From: Desulfothermus sp964427155
GTDB lineage: Bacteria; Desulfobacterota; Desulfovibrionia; Desulfovibrionales; Desulfothermaceae
Assembly (NCBI GenBank): GCA_964427155.1
Contig: CAYRSC010000002.1
Coordinates: forward strand, 51,565-115,564
Direction: 5' to 3'
Length of the DNA: 64,000 bases
A program made the translations under genes and the position numbers. This document shows positions 27,140-35,316 of the stretch, in pieces. Position 1 is the stretch's first letter; each line of letters begins with the position of its first letter. Below the pieces are notes generated by a model that did no database searches, had not been told where the DNA came from, and saw only the letters and a list, made by a program, of their open reading frames with translations.

Positions 27140-28357
27140 ATGCCATTCTTTGTATATAAGGCAAAAAATAGGGCAGGAAGAAAAGTAAAAGGGGAACTAG
27201 AGGCCCCTTCCCTGGAATTGGCAGAAACCGCTTTACAACGGCGGGGATATACCGAGATAAAGGTAAAACCGAAGCCCAAGGACATCTTTGAAGGGACTTT
27301 TTTAGAGGCCGCAGTAAAGCCCAGGGATATGGTGGTATTCTCCAGGCAGTTTGCCACGATGATACAATCAGGGGTCCCTATCCTTCAGTCTTTGCAAATA
27401 CTTTCTGAACAGACCGAGAATCCCAAACTCAAACGAAAGCTGTATGAGATAAAAAATGACGTGGAGTCTGGAAGTTCCCTCTATGATGCCCTTTCCAAGC
27501 ACCGGGATGTGTTTGATGATCTCTATATCAATATGGTGAATGCCGGTGAGACAGGGGGAGTGCTAGACGTGGTCCTGGAGAGGCTGGCAGGGTATATAGA
27601 AAAGGCGGCTAGTCTAAAGTCAAAGGTCAAAGGGGCAATGATATATCCTGCTGTGGTGGTCACAGTAGCAGTGGTGGTTATAACTATAATTCTCCTGTTT
27701 GTGATACCCACATTTGAAAAGATGTTTGCGGATTTTGGGGCGGCCCTTCCCCTCCCTACGCAGATAGTGATCTCCTTGAGCAGATGGGTAAAGGCCAATA
27801 TATTCTATCTCTTTGGGGGAATAGTGGGATTTATTATGGGGTTTAGGTTCTTGTATAAGAAGTCAGAGAGGGTGAAAAGGGTTGTGGACCGATGGGTATT
27901 GTTCTTACCTGTCTTTGGCCCTCTCCTTAGGAAGGTGGCGGTTGCCCGATTTAGCCGCACCTTTAGCACCATGATTTCAAGTGGGGTACCCATCCTCTAT
28001 GCCCTGGATATTGTGGCAAAGACAGCGGGAAACAAGACCATAGAACTGGGAGTTCTGGAGGCCAAAAAGAGCATTTCTGAGGGCCAGAGCCTGAGTCAAC
28101 CCCTGGAGGATACTGGAGTATTCCCCCCAATGGTGATTCATATGATATCTATTGGAGAGTCAACAGGGGCCCTAGATTCTATGTTGCAAAAGATAGCGGA
28201 CTTTTATGATGATGAGGTAGATGTAGCTGTTTCTGCCCTGACTTCCCTAATAGAGCCTTTGATGATTGTATTTTTAGGTATTGTGATAGGTGGACTTGTA
28301 ATAAGTATGTATCTGCCTATCTTTAAGATAGCAGGTGTGGTTTCTGGTCAAGGATAA
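27140..28357 (+). CDS. pilC: Type IV pilus inner-membrane platform protein PilC
   Basis: Polytopic platform protein on which PilB acts, 405 residues. It has two T2SSF repeats: residues about 70-195 (FSRQFATMIQSGVPILQSLQ) and 275-395 (FSRTFSTMISSGVPILYALD), each with the YPAVV or LIEPLMI hydrophobic segment. Three to four transmembrane helices are visible. It follows pilB by 27 bases with an AGGAGAG site. No pilin, pilM-Q or pilT gene is nearby. Confidence 0.93.
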   Translation: MPFFVYKAKNRAGRKVKGELEAPSLELAETALQRRGYTEIKVKPKPKDIFEGTFLEAAVKPRDMVVFSRQFATMIQSGVPILQSLQILSEQTENPKLKRKLYEIKNDVESGSSLYDALSKHRDVFDDLYINMVNAGETGGVLDVVLERLAGYIEKAASLKSKVKGAMIYPAVVVTVAVVVITIILLFVIPTFEKMFADFGAALPLPTQIVISLSRWVKANIFYLFGGIVGFIMGFRFLYKKSERVKRVVDRWVLFLPVFGPLLRKVAVARFSRTFSTMISSGVPILYALDIVAKTAGNKTIELGVLEAKKSISEGQSLSQPLEDTGVFPPMVIHMISIGESTGALDSMLQKIADFYDDEVDVAVSALTSLIEPLMIVFLGIVIGGLVISMYLPIFKIAGVVSGQG

Positions 28358-28405
28358 TCTAATCTAAAATTAGTATATTTTTAATAACTAAGGAAGGAGA
28401 TTGGT

Positions 28406-29437
28406 ATGGGAGAAAGGGAATTTATTGTAGGTGTAGTGGGTGCCACAGGAGCAGTGGGAAGGGAGATGCTGAAGATATTAGAAGAAAAAGATTTTCCTGC
28501 AACACAGGTGAGGGCCTTGGCGTCCAGTCGTTCTGCAGGAAAAAGGCTCCCTTTTAGAGGTAAAGAGATTGTAGTAGAGGAGTTGACAAAGGATTCTTTT
28601 AAGGGGATGCATCTAGCCCTGTTTTCTGCAGGGGGGGGTGTTTCAAAAGAGTTTGCCCCTGTGGCGGCAGAATGTGGATGTGTAGTAGTGGACAATTCCA
28701 GCGCGTGGAGGATGGAGCCGGAGGTCCCCCTTGTGGTGCCAGAGGTAAATCCCCATGACCTGGAAAAACACAAGAATATAATAGCAAACCCCAACTGTTC
28801 TACTATTCAGATGGTTGTGCCTTTAAAACCTATTCATGATGTGGCAAGGATTAAGAGGATAGTGGTCTCCACCTATCAGGCGGTATCAGGGACAGGCCAC
28901 AAGGCCATTGAGGAACTGGAGAGACAGGTGAGGGATCTGTTCAATATGAAGGAGACAGAGGCAAAGGTTTATCCTTATCAAATAGCCTTTAATTGTCTTC
29001 CCCATATTGATGTGTTTTTAGAGAATGACTATACCAGAGAAGAGATGAAGATGGTGAATGAGACTAAGAAGATAATGGGGGATGATTCTATAAGGGTAAC
29101 TGCTACTACAGTGAGGGTCCCTGTATTTTATGGTCATAGTGAGTCCGTAAATATAGAGACCGAGAAAAAGATAACTGCAAAGGAGGTAAGGGCCCTTTTA
29201 AGCCAGGCCCCAGGGGTAAAGGTCCTGGATAATCCTGGAGAAAAGATATATCCCATGCCCATTTTTGCTGCAGGAGAAGATGATGTCTTTGTTGGAAGGA
29301 TAAGGGATGATGATACCATAGAGAATGGGATCAATATGTGGATTGTGGCGGATAATATCAGAAAGGGGGCGGCCCTCAATGCGGTTCAGATCGCCCAAGA
29401 ACTCTTAAAGAGAAAACTTTTCCCCCAAGGTCTATAA
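28406..29437 (+). CDS. asd: Aspartate-semialdehyde dehydrogenase
   Basis: Reduces aspartyl phosphate to aspartate semialdehyde for lysine, threonine, methionine and diaminopimelate. The 343-residue protein has the nucleotide-binding GVVGATGAVGREMLKIL, the active-site Cys in IIANPNCSTIQMVVPL, and YQAVSGTGHKAIEEL. Catalytic residues look intact. An AAGGAAGGAG site precedes the ATG. Its placement beside pilus genes looks incidental. Confidence 0.96.
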   Translation: MGEREFIVGVVGATGAVGREMLKILEEKDFPATQVRALASSRSAGKRLPFRGKEIVVEELTKDSFKGMHLALFSAGGGVSKEFAPVAAECGCVVVDNSSAWRMEPEVPLVVPEVNPHDLEKHKNIIANPNCSTIQMVVPLKPIHDVARIKRIVVSTYQAVSGTGHKAIEELERQVRDLFNMKETEAKVYPYQIAFNCLPHIDVFLENDYTREEMKMVNETKKIMGDDSIRVTATTVRVPVFYGHSESVNIETEKKITAKEVRALLSQAPGVKVLDNPGEKIYPMPIFAAGEDDVFVGRIRDDDTIENGINMWIVADNIRKGAALNAVQIAQELLKRKLFPQGL

Positions 29438-29441
29438 GTTG

Positions 29442-29468
29442 TTGACAAAATTTTTTGATGTGTATTAA
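29442..29468 (+). promoter_or_regulatory. Putative promoter of the response regulator/kinase pair
   Basis: TTGACA (29442-29447) is a perfect -35 box. The best -10 candidate is TATTAA (29463-29468) with a short 15-base spacer. The -10 overlaps the left arm of the inverted repeat at 29460-29489. Confidence 0.4.
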
Positions 29469-29489
29469 GCTCAGTATCACTTAATACAC
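29460..29489 (+). promoter_or_regulatory. Perfect 10-bp inverted repeat (operator candidate)
   Basis: GTGTATTAAG (29460-29469) and CTTAATACAC (29480-29489) are perfect inverted arms with a 10-base spacer. The repeat lies between a TTGACA box and the ribosome-binding site of the response regulator, so it could bind a dimeric regulator or form an RNA hairpin in the leader. Confidence 0.6.
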
Positions 29490-29502
29490 GAAGGAGCCAA
29501 AA

Positions 29503-30000
29503 ATGCAGGAAAAACAGGACATTAAAGTTTTATTGGTGGATGATGAGCAAACCCTGGTGGAATATTTGGCCAAGAGGCTATTGAGAGAGGGCTTTACGGT
29601 AAAGGCCACCTTTTCTGGAGAAGAGGCGGTTCAGGCGGCAACTAATGAAAACTTTGATGTTGCCGTAGTGGATTTGAAGATGCCAGGGATGGATGGGGTG
29701 GAGACCCAGAAGAGGCTCAAAGAGATTCAGCCATTTTTGCAGTGTATAGTTCTCACAGGTCATGGCTCCATTGAAAGCGCTTTAGAGAGTGGGAAACAGG
29801 ATGCCTATAAATATCTCCTCAAACCAATAGACTATGATTCCCTTGTTCAGACCATCAAAGAGGCCTATGAATACAAGATGAAACTCCAGAGCGAGAAATT
29901 TAAACAAGAGGTGGAGGATATCTACAAATCAGGCATGGGTCCCAAGGGAATAAAAAAGGCCATTCAAAAACTTAAGAAGATATACGGAATAGAAGATTAG
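29503..30000 (+). CDS. Response regulator, receiver domain with short helical tail
   Basis: A 165-residue protein with a complete receiver domain (residues 6-125): LVDDEQ acidic pair, phospho-acceptor Asp57 in VVDLKMPGMDG, Thr in IVLTGHG and the Lys in YLLKPID. The remaining 40 residues are a charged helix (SEKFKQEVEDIYKSGMGPKG) with no DNA-binding or enzyme domain. It therefore probably acts by protein contact, and cannot itself be assumed to bind the inverted repeat upstream. It precedes a histidine kinase gene by 70 bases. Confidence 0.9.
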   Translation: MQEKQDIKVLLVDDEQTLVEYLAKRLLREGFTVKATFSGEEAVQAATNENFDVAVVDLKMPGMDGVETQKRLKEIQPFLQCIVLTGHGSIESALESGKQDAYKYLLKPIDYDSLVQTIKEAYEYKMKLQSEKFKQEVEDIYKSGMGPKGIKKAIQKLKKIYGIED

Positions 30001-30070
30001 GTGCGCTGGAATAGCTTTTTCTATATTTTATTCCCTCAAAGATTTTTACACTCATAAAACCTTAATGTAA

Positions 30071-31177
30071 GTGGAATCAGTGGCGGAGAGGACATTGTTT
30101 TACCAAGAGTTATTAGAGGATGTGCTTGCCCTTTCAAAGGAGATAATATTCCTAACTGATGAGGATTTTTCCTTTATCTTCATCAATGATGAGATGGAGA
30201 AGGTCCTGGAGTTTTCCAGGGAAAAGGTGGCAGGGAAAAGTCTGTTGAATTTTGTGGGAGAGCAAGGTGCGGAGCTTCAGAGGATTGTGAGGAGTAAGGG
30301 GATGGGAACAGTGGATATTTCTCTTATATCCCGTTCCAGACAGGTGCAGAGGTTCAGGGTGAATTTTGTGGTAAAGGATAGTTATGTGGAGGGAGAGGGG
30401 GAAAGGGGCATTCTGTGGATGGGGGTCCCTGACGTACATTTATGTTTTAAGATATTTCGTAAGGAATTAATTCGGCTAAACAGGTTGGCAGAGGTGGGAC
30501 AACTGGCCGCAGGGATCGTCCACGAATTGAAGAATCCCCTTACTGTTATTAATCAGGCGGCGGGCTGGGGTAAGACACTGGTTGGGGATAATAAAGGGGT
30601 GCTGGGGGAAGATGGAGATGAGCTGGAGAAGGTCTTTGAGGAGATAGAGAACCAGACGCTGAGGTGCAGGGATATCACCAATGAATTACTGGCCTTTGTA
30701 AGGGATTCTGCCCCTGAAAAGGGGAATTTTAGTGTGGTCAACCTCATTGAAGATACCCTAAAGCTATTACGCTCAGAACTAAAATCTCCAGAGATAGTGG
30801 TGGAGAAGAGGTATGAACACAGGGAAGAGCCCATCAGGTCTGATTTCAGGTTGCTCCAACAGGTACTGATAAATCTCCTTTCCAATGCCATAGACGCCAT
30901 AAGGGGAACCAGGGCCCAGGAGGGTCGTTTGATAATCAAGACAGAGAATCTAGGTAATAGGATAAGGATAGCAGTGGAGGATAATGGAGGTGGGATTCCC
31001 CCTGAGGTGGCAAATAAGATATTTGATATGTTTTATACCACCAAACCTATGGGTAAGGGCACAGGGCTGGGACTTCCCCTCTGTAAAGAGATAATGAATA
31101 AGCTGGGAGGGGAGATTGGATTTTCCACACAGCCAGGAAAGGGGAGTGAATTTTATATAATCTTTCCAAATAAATGA
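30071..31177 (+). CDS. PAS-domain histidine kinase
   Basis: A 368-residue kinase without visible transmembrane helices. A PAS-like domain covers roughly residues 12-125 (EIIFLTDEDFSFIFINDEME). HisKA follows with His151 in GIVHELKNPLTVINQAA. The ATPase domain has LLQQVLINLLSNAIDAIRG (N box), AVEDNGGGIPPEV and GKGTGLGLPLCKEIM. It is probably the partner of the receiver protein just upstream. The GTG start directly follows an in-frame TAA, so no longer form is possible, and its ribosome-binding site is weak. Confidence 0.9.
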   Translation: MESVAERTLFYQELLEDVLALSKEIIFLTDEDFSFIFINDEMEKVLEFSREKVAGKSLLNFVGEQGAELQRIVRSKGMGTVDISLISRSRQVQRFRVNFVVKDSYVEGEGERGILWMGVPDVHLCFKIFRKELIRLNRLAEVGQLAAGIVHELKNPLTVINQAAGWGKTLVGDNKGVLGEDGDELEKVFEEIENQTLRCRDITNELLAFVRDSAPEKGNFSVVNLIEDTLKLLRSELKSPEIVVEKRYEHREEPIRSDFRLLQQVLINLLSNAIDAIRGTRAQEGRLIIKTENLGNRIRIAVEDNGGGIPPEVANKIFDMFYTTKPMGKGTGLGLPLCKEIMNKLGGEIGFSTQPGKGSEFYIIFPNK

Positions 31178-31193
31178 TAGAATAGGCAGGACC

Positions 31194-31685
31194 ATGAAGA
31201 AAAATCTTGTTTCCTTTATACTTACCTTTTTGTTTATGGCCATTTTGTGGGTGGTCCTATCTGGGAAATTTGAACCCCTACTTTTGTTTTTGGGTTTTGT
31301 TTCAGTCTCACTGGTGAGCCTGCTTTGTGGGAATATGCTATTTTCCAACCCTTCTTCAGATTATCCAGGGACCTTTTTTAGGTTTATTCTCTATATTCCC
31401 TGGCTTTTGCTCCAGATAATACTGGCAAACTGGCATGTATTGAAGCTGGTATTTTCCCCGGATATGATGGACAAGATAGATCCTCACATAATTGTGTTTA
31501 ACACCAGACTGAAGAAGGACTTTTCCATCCTTACCATGGCCAATTCCATTACCCTGACTCCAGGTACCATTACAGTCACTGCAAACCTGGATGGAAAATT
31601 CAGGGTTCATGCCATAGATAAGGCGTGTGCAGAAGAACTTCCTGGAGAGATGGAAGAAAGGGTAGCTAAAATATTTGGAGAATAG
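31194..31685 (+). CDS. mrpE: Mrp/Mnh-type cation/proton antiporter subunit E
   Basis: A 163-residue membrane protein of the MnhE family, the first subunit of this operon. Hydrophobic segments at residues 5-50 are followed by FFRFILYIPWLLLQIILANW, VLKLVFSPD and the typical STLTLTPGT-like segment (NSITLTPGTITVTANLDGKF). MrpE is an accessory subunit of the multisubunit antiporter. It lies 16 bases after the kinase gene and four before mrpF. Confidence 0.88.
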   Translation: MKKNLVSFILTFLFMAILWVVLSGKFEPLLLFLGFVSVSLVSLLCGNMLFSNPSSDYPGTFFRFILYIPWLLLQIILANWHVLKLVFSPDMMDKIDPHIIVFNTRLKKDFSILTMANSITLTPGTITVTANLDGKFRVHAIDKACAEELPGEMEERVAKIFGE

Positions 31686-31688
31686 ACC

Positions 31689-31973
31689 ATGACAGACGTG
31701 TTTGTTTATGTAAGTGGATTTTTATGTTTTTTGATGTTTTTTTCCTTGTACAGGGCAATTTTTGGACCTACTGTACTGGATAGATTAATAGGTGTAAATG
31801 CCATAGGGAGTAAAACTGTTGTGCTTTTACTTTTTATTGGCTTTATATACCAACGAATAGATATGTTTATAGATATTGCCCTGGCATATGCACTGTTAAA
31901 TTTTATTGCAGTATTGGCAGCAGCACGCTATTTTCATAAGAAAAAAGGACTTTATGAGCAGTCAAAGTTTTAA
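31689..31973 (+). CDS. mrpF: Mrp/Mnh-type antiporter subunit F
   Basis: A 94-residue protein with three transmembrane helices. The family hallmark RAIFGPTVLDRLIGVNAIGS is present, followed by FIDIALAYALLNFIAVLAAA. MrpF is a small membrane subunit essential in characterised Mrp complexes. It is tightly packed between subunits E and G. Confidence 0.92.
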   Translation: MTDVFVYVSGFLCFLMFFSLYRAIFGPTVLDRLIGVNAIGSKTVVLLLFIGFIYQRIDMFIDIALAYALLNFIAVLAAARYFHKKKGLYEQSKF

Positions 31974-31991
31974 GGTAGGGGAGATTGTATT

Positions 31992-32324
31992 ATGATTATA
32001 AATGCAATAGTAGTGGCTTTGTTTCTGATTGCCCTGGTCTTTTTTACAGGTGGAACTGTGGGGATACTCAGAATGCCTGATTTTTATAGTAGGCTTCATC
32101 CTGCAGGAAAGTTGGATACAATGGGGCTCATGTGTATGGTAACTGGTCTTGCTATTTACAATCTGGAACATTTCACGTGGAATAATTTACTTATCTCTTT
32201 AAAGATGTTTTTAATAGTCTTTTTTGTCTTTTTGTCCAGCCCTACAGCTACACATGCAATAGTTGATGCAGGGATCAGGGCAGGACTTAGACCATGGACT
32301 AAAGATATGAGGGAGAAGGGATAG
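31992..32324 (+). CDS. mrpG: Mrp/Mnh-type antiporter subunit G
   Basis: A 110-residue, three-helix membrane protein of the MnhG family. The signature GGTVGILRMPDFYSRLHPAG (with the conserved Arg, Pro and His) is complete, followed by LKMFLIVFFVFLSSPTATHA. Its TAG stop is directly followed by the ATG of the next gene. Confidence 0.93.
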   Translation: MIINAIVVALFLIALVFFTGGTVGILRMPDFYSRLHPAGKLDTMGLMCMVTGLAIYNLEHFTWNNLLISLKMFLIVFFVFLSSPTATHAIVDAGIRAGLRPWTKDMREKG

Positions 32325-32567
32325 ATGCATTATTTAGATGTTGTTATTTTAACAATGGTTATATTTTGTGCTATTGCGGCCCTTTCCATAAAGGATCTTC
32401 TGGGGACAGCCATCTTATTTGGTGCCTATAGTTTCATGATGTGTCTTTTATGGGCCATTATGGGGGCAGTGGATGTGGCCTTTACTGAGGCCTCTGTGGG
32501 AGCAGGGGTGAGTACGGTCTTTTTTGTGGGTGCAATCTTTAGAACCACACGGAGGACAAGAGATTGA
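32325..32567 (+). CDS. MbhD-like (DUF4040) antiporter subunit
   Basis: An 80-residue, membrane-embedded protein equal to part of the C-terminal region of MrpA, or to MbhD of membrane-bound hydrogenases. The DUF4040 pattern is visible: AALSIKDLLGTAILFGAYSF, LLWAIMGAVDVAFTEASVGA and GVSTVFFVGAI. In classic Mrp systems this piece is fused to the large subunit A; here it stands alone. It overlaps the next gene by four bases (TTGA). Confidence 0.85.
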   Translation: MHYLDVVILTMVIFCAIAALSIKDLLGTAILFGAYSFMMCLLWAIMGAVDVAFTEASVGAGVSTVFFVGAIFRTTRRTRD

Positions 32568-33409
32568 AGAAGCTGGGACTTTTTGTAACTATAATCTGTG
32601 GCGCTATCCTTTTATATGCTACAGGAGAGTTCCCCAGATGGGGAGAGGTGCGCTCTCCTGCCAGTCTCCATGTGTCTCCCCATTATATCAAGTATTCTGT
32701 GGAAGAGACAGATGTACCTAATATAGTTACGTCAGTACTGGCTGATTATCGTGGTTTTGATACCATGTTTGAGACCACGGTGATCTTTTGTGCTGGTCTT
32801 GCATGTTTTCTCCTTCTCAGGGTCTTTGCTCGGGATGATGAGCTTACCCCAGAGGAAGAGAAGGGGATATTTTATAGACATCTTCCCACGGGTATAGTGA
32901 TCCAGTTTAAAAAGGAGGACGTGGAGATAAGGCATAAGGATTTTGAGGTAGTGGATAGTAAGTTAGTGCCCTATGACCTTATTATAAAGACCGCCTGCAG
33001 AGTACTTATTCCTTTTATTCAGCTATTTGCCCTTTATGTGGTGGCCCATGGAGATTTTAGTCCTGGAGGAGGATTTCAGGGAGGGGTAATCTTTGGAGCA
33101 TCTATTATACTTTTGGCAATAGCCTTTAATCTGCGTAGCGCCATAGAAAAGATAAATGAGAAGCTCTTGGGGATACTCAGTGCCCTGGGAGTATTTATCT
33201 ATGCTGGTATAGGCTGGCTCTGTTTGTTGTTGGGAGGCAATTTTCTGGATTACGGAAGACTTGCATCTATTCTTCCAGTGGATCCCATACGGGCTAGGGC
33301 CCTTGGGATGTTGGGTGTAGAGATAGGAGTGGGTATTGCAGTAATGGCCGTAATGATAATTATCTACATAAATATTGCCTCTGCAGGGCGTCATGACGAG
33401 GGCCTATAA
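32564..33409 (+). CDS. MbhE-like plus MnhB antiporter subunit fusion
   Basis: A 281-residue membrane protein with two parts. Residues 1-110 resemble MbhE, the last piece of MrpA (TMFETTVIFCAGLACFLLLR). Residues about 145-275 are an MnhB/MbhF domain, with LFALYVVAHGDFSPGGGFQG and GVIFGASIILLAIAF as signatures. Start is TTG overlapping the previous stop. The gene order D-like, E+B, C matches the Mbh/Mrp module. Confidence 0.87.
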   Translation: MKKLGLFVTIICGAILLYATGEFPRWGEVRSPASLHVSPHYIKYSVEETDVPNIVTSVLADYRGFDTMFETTVIFCAGLACFLLLRVFARDDELTPEEEKGIFYRHLPTGIVIQFKKEDVEIRHKDFEVVDSKLVPYDLIIKTACRVLIPFIQLFALYVVAHGDFSPGGGFQGGVIFGASIILLAIAFNLRSAIEKINEKLLGILSALGVFIYAGIGWLCLLLGGNFLDYGRLASILPVDPIRARALGMLGVEIGVGIAVMAVMIIIYINIASAGRHDEGL

Positions 33410-33420
33410 AGGGGGATAGG

Positions 33421-33825
33421 ATGCAACATATTTTTCAAGAGATAATGGGAAAGTATAATTATTGGCTCTACATAGTACTTATGATGATAGGACTCTATGG
33501 GATGATAGCAAAGAACAATCTTATAAAGAAACTGGTTGGAATGAATATATTTCAGACAGCTATTATTCTTTTTTATATTTCCATTGGTTACAAAAAGGGA
33601 GGTACTCTCCCTATTATAGAGATTCCCCACGGACATCATAGCATTTCCCCTGCGGCTATAGATATTGATAAATATATAAATCCCCTTCCTCATGTATTAA
33701 TGCTTACTGCTATTGTGGTGTCTGTGGCTACCTTTGGAGTGGCTGTGGCAGTGGCGTTGAAGATATATAAAGAATATAATACATTGGAAGAAGATGAAAT
33801 AAGAATGAGGTTGAGAGAGAGATGA
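33421..33825 (+). CDS. mrpC: Mrp/Mnh-type antiporter subunit C (NuoK-like)
   Basis: A 134-residue, three-helix NuoK-like subunit: IVLMMIGLYGMIAKNNLIKK, LVGMNIFQTAIILFYISIGY and LPHVLMLTAIVVSVATFGVA. The loop between helices two and three is longer than in NuoK and His-rich (PHGHHS), as in MrpC proteins. It overlaps subunit D by four bases (ATGA). Confidence 0.9.
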   Translation: MQHIFQEIMGKYNYWLYIVLMMIGLYGMIAKNNLIKKLVGMNIFQTAIILFYISIGYKKGGTLPIIEIPHGHHSISPAAIDIDKYINPLPHVLMLTAIVVSVATFGVAVAVALKIYKEYNTLEEDEIRMRLRER

Positions 33826-35315
33826 TGACCACAGATAATGTTTTTGCAGTACTTTTGGTAGTAACACCTCTGGTGTGTGCCTTTTTTGTGATGGGCCTTC
33901 ACTGGGTGGACAGGCGGTGGTGTTATCCCTTGGCGGTAATTGCCAATGGAATTTCTTTTATCTCTGCAGTGGAGATTTTAATATCAGTGGTTAAGCATGG
34001 CACTATCCACTACAGGCTCGGTGGGTGGCGCCCTCCTATTGGGATAGAGTATAGGATAGACCTGTTGAATGCTGTGGTCCTGGTTATTGTGAGTACAGTG
34101 GCGCTTGTGAATCTATTTGCCAGCTATAATGACATCTCCAGGGAGTTACCAGAGAAAAAGGGCACCTTTTACAGCCTTTATCTCCTTTTTCTCACTGGTT
34201 TGTTGGGGGTGGTGGTGACAGGTGACCTTTTTAATCTTTATGTATTGTTAGAGATAACTTCCCTATCCGCCTATTCCCAGATCGCTCTTGGAGATGTGAG
34301 GAGGGGCCCTTTTGCCAGTTTGAATTATATCTTTATAGGGGTAATTGGTGCCAGTTTTTATTTATTGGGAGTGGGATATATCTATATAATGACTGGCTCC
34401 CTTAATATGGCGGATGTGGCTCACTTACTCACAAGGCTTCACTATTCCCAGGCCATATTTGTGGCATTTATCTTCTGTATGGTGGGGGTGTGGATAAAGA
34501 TGGCCCTGTTCCCTCTCCATATCTGGTTGCCAAATGCTTACACCTATGCCCCTACTGCCAGTGGGAGGGTAATTGCCCCTTTGATGACGAAGGTTATGGT
34601 TTATGTGATGATAAGACTTATGTTTACGGTCTTTGGGATTACCTATCTCTTTAAGGTGGTTCATATATCTCAGTTTGTGGTATGGCTTGCGAGCGTTGCG
34701 ATTATCTATGGTGGTCTCATGGCCTTGAGTCAAAACAATCTCAAAAAGATGCTCACCTATATAATCGTCTCGGAGATAGGTTATATGGTAGGGGGGGCAT
34801 GGCTGGGCAATAAACTGGGACTTACAGGGGCCATTCTTCATATAATAAATGACGCATTTATGACCTTTGCACTGTTTCTGGCCGCGGGAAATTTTGCCTA
34901 TAGGCTGGGGGAGCTTACCCTTGATAATTTTAATGACATCTTTTCCAAGATGCCATGGACCATGGCGGGTTTTGTGGTAGCAGGGCTTTCCATAATAGGT
35001 GTTCCTCCTACCTGTGGTTTTTTCAGCAAGTGGTATCTGCTTTTAGGGGCCTTTGCGGCGAGGCAATATTTCTTTTTTGTGGCCCTTATATTGAGCAGTC
35101 TTGTAAATGCCATATTGTTTTTCAGGATATTTGAAAAAGGGCTCTTTGGAGGAGGTGGCCATCATGTGTCTGTAAGGGGGGAAATACAAGAGGCTCCGGT
35201 AAATATGATTATATGTCTGGGCCTTATTTCAGTGGGGTTGGTGGTTTTGGGGCTGTATGCAGGTGATATCGTAAACACCTTTATCATTCCTTTTATACCT
35301 CAGGGACTTGGTTAA
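33822..35315 (+). CDS. mrpD: Mrp/Mnh-type antiporter subunit D (first copy)
   Basis: A 497-residue antiporter-like subunit with about 14 transmembrane helices, homologous to NuoL/M/N. It contains the conserved proton-path segment VWIKMALFPLHIWLPNAYTY followed by APTASGRVIAPLMTKVMVYV, with both lysines, and GDLFNLYVLLEITSLSAYSQ with the conserved Glu. It directly follows subunit C, the canonical D position. Confidence 0.92.
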   Translation: MMTTDNVFAVLLVVTPLVCAFFVMGLHWVDRRWCYPLAVIANGISFISAVEILISVVKHGTIHYRLGGWRPPIGIEYRIDLLNAVVLVIVSTVALVNLFASYNDISRELPEKKGTFYSLYLLFLTGLLGVVVTGDLFNLYVLLEITSLSAYSQIALGDVRRGPFASLNYIFIGVIGASFYLLGVGYIYIMTGSLNMADVAHLLTRLHYSQAIFVAFIFCMVGVWIKMALFPLHIWLPNAYTYAPTASGRVIAPLMTKVMVYVMIRLMFTVFGITYLFKVVHISQFVVWLASVAIIYGGLMALSQNNLKKMLTYIIVSEIGYMVGGAWLGNKLGLTGAILHIINDAFMTFALFLAAGNFAYRLGELTLDNFNDIFSKMPWTMAGFVVAGLSIIGVPPTCGFFSKWYLLLGAFAARQYFFFVALILSSLVNAILFFRIFEKGLFGGGGHHVSVRGEIQEAPVNMIICLGLISVGLVVLGLYAGDIVNTFIIPFIPQGLG

Positions 35316-35316
35316 T

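Noticed and set aside
28358..28388. CTAAT/ATTAG hairpin followed by T-rich DNA after pilC
   Set aside because: The stem is only five AT-rich pairs, too weak to call a terminator.
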